Of a stretch of DNA of 64,000 nt, positions 58,493-64,000 are shown piece after piece. The position numbers were made by a program, and so were the translations under genes. Numbering within the stretch: position 1 is the first letter of the stretch; each line of letters begins with the position of its first letter. The stretch spans positions 14,716,501 through 14,780,500 of the forward strand of contig NC_079882.1 of NCBI RefSeq assembly GCF_029227915.1, given 5' to 3'. Source of the DNA: Hydractinia symbiolongicarpus. Taxonomy: Eukaryota; Cnidaria; Hydrozoa; Anthoathecata; Hydractiniidae. A model generated the notes under the pieces. That model saw only the letters and a list, made by a program, of their open reading frames with translations. It did not search any database and was not told the DNA's origin.

Positions 58493-58520
58493 GTGACCAG
58501 CCTGTGCCAGCGCTTTTTCG
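58493..58520 (-). repeat. Candidate right terminal inverted repeat of the module
   Basis: Inverse partner of 52601-52628 (24 of 28 positions). It lies 73 bp upstream of the helicase ATG, as an element tip would. There is also a short hairpin just inside it (aaccagaatctggtt). Confidence 0.4.
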
Positions 58521-58569
58521 ACGCCACGGTAAAAGGTGCTGGGTCGAGCTTGTTTTTAGAAATCTGTAT

Positions 58570-58700
58570 ACACTTTGCCTTCATTGTATAGATCTTAAAA
58601 CGCTGATCAAGAAAATGTATAGAGTCATGTACTTTTGAAAAACGGTTGCAGAGATATTAGGGTTTAAAGGCTTTTTGATGACGTCATCAACCCGTTCATT
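58570..58700 (+). repeat. Fragment of the dispersed hairpin repeat
   Basis: 'cattgtatagatcttaaaac', 'gctgatcaagaaaatgtata' and 'gagtcatgtac' match the 3' parts at 49405 and 52405; the hairpin start is absent. It fills the gap between the helicase module and the Polinton-like element. Confidence 0.5.
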
Positions 58701-58811
58701 TCGAAACGGATTCGAGAACCCAGGTTTGGGAAACTTACCCAAATTGGTCCCAAGTGGAGATAGAGAAATGTACGTTCTGGCGCAGACGACGTCGACCAAG
58801 GGAAATTCCTA

Positions 58812-58993
58812 TAATGCCAGTTACCAACACAAAATCATATTAAATGCCAATAACTAACGCATAATCATATTAAATGAAATATAAATGCCAATAACCAACA
58901 TAAAATAATATTAAATGAAATATAAATGCCAATAACTAACACATAATCATATTAAATGAAATATAAATGCCAATAACCAACACAAAATAATAT
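58812..58993. repeat. 41-bp tandem repeat, 5 units
   Basis: 'aatgccaataaccaacaca' followed by 'aatcatattaaatgaaatat' repeats with 41-bp spacing at 58844, 58885, 58926 and 58967, with a shorter first unit at 58814. Confidence 0.85.
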
Positions 58994-58997
58994 ATAT

Positions 58998-59071
58998 GAC
59001 GTCATGCGCAATAGCGTATACGCTATAAATAATGGGATGCAGAATATGAGTAAAGGGAAATTCCCTTACTC
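58998..59071. promoter_or_regulatory. Cluster of three palindromes before the PolB gene
   Basis: TGACGTCA (58998-59005, a CRE-type site), ATAGCGTATACGCTAT (59011-59026, perfect 16 bp) and GAGTAAAGGGAAATTCCCTTACTC-like palindrome (59048-59071) lie within 75 bp, 60 bp upstream of the first PolB ATG. They may be regulatory or element-terminal sequence; no function is shown. Confidence 0.4.
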
Positions 59072-59131
59072 AAAAAATATGACCGCGCCAGAAAAATTTG
59101 TTGATTGGAATCAGAAAATTATAATAAAGAG

Positions 59132-60611
59132 ATGAATTTGAATTCTAACACCGTAAAACAATTACACGTCATCGCAAAAATCCGTGGGATTAAGGGTTAT
59201 TCAAAGTTACGCAAACCAGACCTAAATACTTTATTAGATACACAACATACCTCATTCTCACCACAAGCCATGGACATTTTTAAAAAACATGAAATGGCTA
59301 GATCACGTCCTATTAAGAAGAACATCGAGGCTTACGTTTCCACGTTTGAGGAAATGAACGAGTTTGAACGCCAGGAGCTGAAGAGAACTCGTTCAGTAGT
59401 CAAAAGTAAGCTGCGGGAATGGTCAGAGTGGCTATTATCACATGTACCGAAGAGTATAAAGAAACCAGTGCAAAGTATATATACATCGATAAAAACAATG
59501 ATGGTGCTAAGAAGACACTGGTTGGCGAGGTCGGGGAAGAAGTAAAAAAGAATCATGCTTCGGGGCAACCGAACCAAGATTTTACGCCTCAGGAGCATAA
59601 GCATGCATTACACAAAACATTCAAAAGTTATCGCATAGCTGGTATTGATGGAACGGATATTGATGGATATCTTGGTATGATACGATCAAATGTAAAAACA
59701 CTTATCGAAAATCAAGTGGAAGAACTGGGATCTGCGAAAATCCAATGCTCACTCTGGATCCTATGGAGGAAACCCATTGATGGTACCAACGAGTTTATCG
59801 AAGTAGACAAGGTGTTCCATAGCAATATGACATCAGTATTTCAAGGCACCATAATGAATGAATCGCTGGATACGATGTTTGCTCAAATGAAAACACATAT
59901 AGAAAATCCCGCATTACCCAAATCTGGGTTTAGCATCGGCCGCATCCTACATCTTGACGTGGACTTCCACAAGCTCAATCTTACGAGAGGCTCCTCATAT
60001 ATCGACACACCAAAGTGGATAAACCACTAAGAAGGCTACCATTAATCCACAGAACAATGATGAAGAGTGTTTCAAGTGGAGTATCATAGCAGCGATATAT
60101 CATGAGAATATAGTAAAAGATCCTCAAAGAATCAGCAAACTCCGGCCATGTGAGGAGCGATATAATTGGGATGGTATAGAATTTCCAATATCCATCAAGA
60201 ACATCAACAAATTTGAGCGGATCAATCCCAACATTGCAGTTAATGTCTTGTATGTAACCGGTAAGAGCTTTAATATCTTGCGACGATCATTATTTAATGA
60301 AAGAGAGAAGCAGGCTAATCTACTATTGCTTACCGATGAGAAGAGGAATCATTTCGCGAGCCATCAAAATTCTTTCGAGATTATTAAGTAGTGAGATATC
60401 TAGGAATAATAGGAAGATGTATTTTTGTATGAATTGCCTGCAGGGGTTCCAAACGATAGAATCTCGGGATAACCACTATACCTACTGCAAAGACAACGGG
60501 GCGGTAAAGATCACGATGCCCAGCGAGAAGGAAAATGGTTATATTATCAAGATGGCCAACAGCAATTTAAAGTACCCTTCGTCATCTATGCGGACTTCGA
60601 ATCCCTACTGA
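59132..60611 (+). pseudogene. PolB N-terminal region (broken)
   Basis: From ATG 59132 comes a SAP/Rho-N-like motif ('VKQLHVIAKIRGIKGYSKL'), then 'REWSEWLLSHVPKSIKKPV'. A frame change between about 59460 and 59545 leads to 'KIQCSLWILWRKPI' and 'HLDVDFHKLNLTRGSSYI', a conserved pre-polymerase region. A stop at 60028-60030 is followed in another frame by 'NNDEECFKWSIIAAIYHEN' and 'NINKFERINPNIAVNVLYV', then a further shift into 'CMNCLQGFQTIESRDNHYTY', a Cys-His finger. These parts precede the exonuclease domain in this polymerase family. At least three breaks. Confidence 0.7.
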
Positions 60612-61345
60612 TCCCGATGAAGGAGAATGCTCGGGATACTAAGACCAAGACGCTGAATAAGCATGTGCCATGCCGTTGGTGTACGTATTCCACTTTCGCA
60701 TATGGAGAAGTGCCGGACCCCCTAACAGTATAGAGGGACGAGGACTGCGTAACCCGCTTTGTCAACAACCTGGAGGATGAGGTAAAACGGCTCTACGCTA
60801 CCTTCCCACAGAAGCCTATGATACCATTAACGGAGGATCACGATGCTGCTGAAACATGTCACGTTTGCATGAAGCCATTCAATGATGAAAATCGCAAGGT
60901 TAGGGATCATTGTCATTACACAGGGTTATACAGGGGTCCGGCTCACAATAACTGCAATCTTAAATATAAAATACCTAATCATGTACCTCTGATATTCCAC
61001 AACCTATCAGGGTATGATGCTCACTTGTTTATTCGCGAGTTGGGCGAAAAATATTACACCCAGGATATAGGTTGTATAGCTGAAAACACCAAAAAGTACA
61101 TTAGTTTCAATGTAAAAATCAAAGTACCCATTGCAGGCATGGGGTACAGTGATAGTGAAACGTACAAGAAGATCGAGATCAGATTCATAGACAGCTGTCG
61201 ATTCATGGCATCATCATTAGAAAAATTGGCAAGCAACCTCGATGATAAACAGTGCAAAAATCTCCGTTGGTATTTTAGTGAGGATGACACCTTTAAGCTC
61301 ATGCGAAGGAAGGGTGTATATCCCTATGAGTATATGGATGGCTGA
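60570..61345 (+). pseudogene. PolB exonuclease and Endo VII-like region (broken)
   Basis: The exonuclease motif 'PFVIYADFESLL' lies near 60570-60605 in one frame; a TAG at 60731-60733 interrupts before 'CVTRFVNNLEDEVKRLY'. From about 60818 a frame holds 'CHVCMKPFNDENRKVRDHCH' and 'GPAHNNCNLKYK', an endonuclease-VII-like zinc/HNH insertion usual in these polymerases, then 'IPLIFHNLSGYDAHLFIREL'-type exonuclease motif (read 'VPLIFHNLSGYDAHLF') and 'RFIDSCRFMASSLEKL'. It ends at a TGA at 61343. Confidence 0.75.
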
Positions 61346-61487
61346 CGATGATTCAAAGAGACTGATCTACCTCCCAAAGAGGCTTTCTATAGCAAGTTGA
61401 ACAAGAAGGGAACGACTACGTGACAACGACTACGAACACGCTCAAAAAGTTTGGAATGTCATCAATCCAAAGGGCGCCGAGGTCAAC

Positions 61488-62024
61488 ATGGATGGCTATC
61501 ATGATATATATCTCGTCGCGGACGTCCTGCTATTGACTGACATCTTCCAGAGCTTTCGAGGAGTGTGCCAGGAGAACTACAAGCTCGACCCCGCTCATTT
61601 CTACAGCGCACCCGGCTTAGCATGGAAAGCCGCCCTTAAATATACGGGTGTAAAGCTGGAGCTGCTAACGGACCCTGATATGTTATTGATGTTTGAAAAG
61701 GGTATTCGAGGTGGTATAACCCAATCTGTATACAGGTATGCTAAGGCTAATAATAAGTACATGGAGGACCAATACGATCCCGATAAGGAGTCGTCATACT
61801 TGCAGTACCTCGATGCAAACAATCTATATGGCTGGGCGATGCAACAACCCCTTCCAACTCATGGTTTCAAGTGCATATCGAATGTTGACATAAATAATGA
61901 AAAGAAGATCGAGAAGCTGGTATTTGATAATAAGCATGGCTATATCTTGGAGGTCGATGTTGATTACTTGAAGGAGGTCCACGACAAAAAAATGAGCTCC
62001 CCTTCCTGCCGGAGCGTAGGATGA
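61488..62024 (+). pseudogene. PolB palm, motif A segment
   Basis: 'MDGYHDIYLVADVLLLTDIF' (third exonuclease motif region), 'APGLAWKAALKYTGVKLELL', 'GIRGGITQSVYRYAKAN' and the motif A 'YLDANNLYGWAMQQPLP', in which Asp binds metal. Preceded by a garbled stretch (61343-61487) with frameshift and a TGA, and followed by a change of frame at about 62010. Confidence 0.8.
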
Positions 62025-62719
62025 TTCACAGAGTTGAAAAGCTAATACCAAATCTCGAACATAAGAAGAAATATGTGGTACACATCGGAGCTCTACACCA
62101 AGCCCTAAAGCATGGATTGGTATTAACTAAGGTCCACCGTGCTATTCAATTTAAACATAGTGCATGGCTTAAGCCATATATCGTTCACAACACGAAGCTG
62201 AGAACTGCCGCCAAAAACGACTTTGAGAAAGACTTTTACAAACTCATGAACCTCTCGGTCTTTGGAAAGACGATGGAAAACATCCGCAACATCAAGCTAG
62301 TTACGAATGAAGCTGCATATACGAAGCTGACCATGCAACTAAACTTTAAAAGCGGCACATGCTTTAGTAAGAATCTCATGGGTATTGAAATGGGTAGGAC
62401 GGGAATCAAAATGAATAAGCCAATGTATATTGGTCAAGCTATCCTGGATCTTTCAAAGACAATCATGTATGAGTTCCACTACGACTACATGCAGCTCAAA
62501 TACGGTAGCAAACTGAGGCTTCAATGTATGGATACGGACTCGTTCATTTAACACATAAAAACGGAGGACTGTTATCGGGATATTGCCGATGATGTGGAAA
62601 CACGTTTTGACACGCAGGAAGTAACAAAAATTGCGCTTAATGCCGCTGATGACAAGCGGGTCGTACAAGCTGATCAAATAACAACGCTTGCCAGAAGCCA
62701 TTATCGATTGAAGAAATAA
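62021..62719 (+). pseudogene. PolB palm and thumb, motifs B and C
   Basis: 'DFEKDFYKLMNLSVFGKTME' is motif B (nucleotide binding) and 'KLRLQCMDTDSFI' holds motif C DTDS (catalytic metal). A TAA at 62549-62551 falls immediately after motif C; in the same frame coding-like sequence continues ('IKTEDCYRDIADDVETRFDT') to about 62719. The enzyme would have copied element DNA using a terminal protein as primer. As it stands the chain ends at the active site. Confidence 0.75.
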
Positions 62720-62808
62720 AAATAGAGGCATTGCTATTAATCGCTATATTGCTCCCATATATTTTAATCATCCTCGGTTATTTGAAATATAGACGGGTAA
62801 TAATAAAC

Positions 62809-63299
62809 ATGTCAAATCTCGTTGATATTTTCGATACTCCAGCAGAGCCATTGTTCAACCTATAGACAAACGTCAAACATTGAAAGATATACGAAAGACC
62901 AAGCCACATTTACTACCTAAAAAATGTAGCGATAGCTTCATCGATAAGGCATCAGATGAAATAGTAGAGAAAGTACACGCCGAAATAGTTCAACGCGACC
63001 TCCAGGAAAAAGGGCAGAAGACTGCCTTAGCTCTTAGTACCCATGCGATAAGTATGTATACTAAAGCCATCGGTAACCTTGTATCTTTAGATGATCCCGA
63101 GGCCCTACGCCAGGATCTAGAGGGGGACCCTATTATAAAAGATTCCATGGCTGACCTGGGTATAGTCCTTTACACAGCCTTTGGTCGATTTCTCGCGCCG
63201 CTGTTGGTAGCTGCCCATACAATTAATTATACAAAATTACAAGCTCTTCATCATAAAAATGGAAGTAATTTTATAATCCGCAGGATTTATAAGAAATGA
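62809..63299 (+). pseudogene. Small ORF downstream of PolB (one frameshift)
   Basis: ATG at 62809 begins 'MSNLVDIFDTPAEPLF'; a one-base shift near 62855 moves to the frame with 'LKDIRKTKPHLLPKKCSDSF', 'EIVEKVHAEIVQRDLQEKG' and 'LGIVLYTAFGRFLAPLLVAA', ending at 63299. The final part has a hydrophobic helix. I do not recognise a named family; position after PolB suggests a structural or accessory protein of the element. Its stop overlaps the next start (63296) by four bases. Confidence 0.55.
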
Positions 63300-63646
63300 G
63301 TGAAGAGTCTACTAACCAAGTAATTACCAAGAAAAATGAAGGTCGTGTTGCTGCTGGCAAGAGACTTTCTGAATGGAATCGCAAGAACAAGGCCGACTTG
63401 CAGAAGAACATGGGCAAAAGTACTTCCCAAGAGAGTCAGGGACCTGTGGCAGGTACCTCCAAGTCCATGGGAAGTGGATATATATATGGCGCTGGAGGTC
63501 TTATTACAATAATCGCATGTATCGGAGGTGTCATATATTTTATTCGTAAGAGACCCGCGAGTAATCAGCAGCTTCCTGCAGTGGCTCAGCAACCAAGCGG
63601 GAGGCAGGAGCCTAAGGCAGATATTGATATTTTTCATATGCGATGA
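63296..63646 (+). CDS. Single-pass membrane protein of the Polinton-like element
   Basis: 116 residues from ATG 63296: a charged N-terminal part rich in Lys/Glu/Asn, a transmembrane helix at about 64-84 ('GAGGLITIIACIGGVIYFI'), a basic anchor (RKRP) and a Gln/Pro-rich tail. The orientation is probably N-out/C-in or type-II-like; not determined. It overlaps the preceding stop (ATGA), typical of compact viral-type gene order. No family name is claimed. Confidence 0.65.
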   Translation: MSEESTNQVITKKNEGRVAAGKRLSEWNRKNKADLQKNMGKSTSQESQGPVAGTSKSMGSGYIYGAGGLITIIACIGGVIYFIRKRPASNQQLPAVAQQPSGRQEPKADIDIFHMR

Positions 63647-63661
63647 ACCCTATGATAAAGC

Positions 63662-63817
63662 ATGAGCAGCAAAGAATATCAGAAAGAGGTTATAGATTCT
63701 TTATGTGAGTCCGTGAGATTAGTATCATATACTATCCTACTAGCGCTGGGTGCTAAAAAAGCATTGGGTGTTTCTCGACCAGGTGCGAAGATGGATCTGG
63801 AGGAAGGTGCTAAATAG
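63662..63817 (+). CDS. Small ORF, 51 residues
   Basis: ATG 63662 to TAG 63817: 'MSSKEYQKEVIDSLCESVRL' then a hydrophobic stretch ('VSYTILLALGAKKALGV'). It starts 16 bases after the membrane protein stop. The same frame reopens after the TAG to 63904 ('MTGAIIFDDYVIKQGWYK'), so the two may be one protein split by a stop. Unidentified. Confidence 0.45.
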   Translation: MSSKEYQKEVIDSLCESVRLVSYTILLALGAKKALGVSRPGAKMDLEEGAK

Positions 63818-63826
63818 CCAGGATAT

Positions 63827-63904
63827 ATGACAGGAGCGATCATATTCGATGACTATGTCATTAAACAAGGCTGGTATAAGCGTTCCATGATACCTCCAAA
63901 ATAA
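63827..63904 (+). CDS. Small ORF, 25 residues, in frame with the one before
   Basis: ATG 63827 to TAA 63904, reading 'MTGAIIFDDYVIKQGWYKRS'. It follows the TAG at 63815-63817 in the same frame, and could be a separate short protein or the end of the preceding one. Confidence 0.35.
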   Translation: MTGAIIFDDYVIKQGWYKRSMIPPK

Positions 63905-63947
63905 AAAAGTTCAAGGTTTTGTTTTCTGCCTATGGTATACAACAAAC

Positions 63948-64000
63948 ATGATAGTTATAGAACCTCATACGGCCATATTTACAGGCCCCACAAGCTTTGG
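63948..64000 (+). CDS. Probable packaging ATPase, first 17 codons (cut by window end)
   Basis: ATG 63948 begins 'MIVIEPHTAIFTGPTSFG' and is cut at the last base. GPTSxG at residues 13-18 is a Walker A-like start, and an N-terminal Walker A in a gene shortly after PolB and membrane ORFs is where the FtsK/HerA-type genome-packaging ATPase of Polintons and related viruses lies. The next codons are outside the window, so the Lys-Thr/Ser that would complete Walker A is unseen. Confidence 0.5.
   Translation, partial: MIVIEPHTAIFTGPTSF

Larger units (their letters stand above)
59132..64000 (+). mobile_element. Polinton/adintovirus-like element, left part, cut by window end
   Basis: A protein-primed type PolB gene followed by small ORFs, one with a membrane segment, and the first codons of a Walker A protein, all on one strand. 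This gene set is that of Polintons/adintoviruses, virus-like DNA elements of animals. PolB is broken in several places, so the copy is an endogenous relic. No integrase, protease or capsid gene lies within the window; they could be beyond 64000. Element ends not identified. Confidence 0.75.

Overview
The window is AT-rich eukaryotic nuclear DNA dominated by repeats and mobile elements. It contains spliced genes, no bacterial-type operons, and an element mix (DIRS-like retrotransposon, Penelope-like remnant, Polinton/adintovirus-like PolB, THAP/TTAA-type DNA transposon, DUF6589, RecQ-like and SET/tyrosine-recombinase genes, PHD-like finger ORFs, GCTAGCTA microsatellites) that best fits a cnidarian, probably a hydrozoan. 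The species call is inference only. I see no convincing intact housekeeping gene.

Layout. 0-7 kb: a decayed minus-strand gene that joins a SET methyltransferase domain, a Cys/His finger and a tyrosine-recombinase-like domain, then a Penelope-like GIY-YIG remnant. 11.05-13.2 kb: a 92-bp hairpin satellite with a 7-unit higher-order period. 15-19 kb: a near-perfect 1.98-kb tandem duplication; each copy carries a two-PHD-finger ORF and an array of octamer (ATGCAAAT) motifs. 18.9-23.5 kb: a 4.55-kb DIRS/Ngaro-like element (gag, RT-RNase H, tyrosine recombinase), decayed. 23.6-28.5 kb and 46.7-48.9 kb: two inverted copies of one repeat family, each with a long 10-bp-phased minisatellite core. 28-46 kb: mostly non-coding DNA with several foldback/MITE elements, a tRNA-like SINE in two copies, a THAP-bearing TTAA transposon remnant, a SAP-domain exon and a 130-bp tandem repeat. 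49-52.6 kb: a dispersed hairpin-bearing repeat and more MITEs.

52.6-58.5 kb is the most interesting part. A ZAD-finger/DUF6589 gene (plus strand, 2 exons) and a RecQ-like helicase gene (minus strand, 2 exons) lie tail to tail with only 112 bp between their stops. An imperfect 28-bp inverted repeat (24/28) brackets the pair. Together they look like a two-gene mobile module that I cannot match to a named transposon family. A 497-bp internally deleted derivative of the DIRS-like element at 18.9 kb has inserted into the helicase between its motif V and motif VI regions; the two flanks rejoin in frame when it is removed.

59.1-64.0 kb is the left part of a Polinton/adintovirus-like element: a protein-primed PolB gene broken by several stops and frameshifts, small downstream ORFs including a membrane protein, and, at the very edge, the first codons of a probable packaging ATPase ending in a Walker A-like motif.
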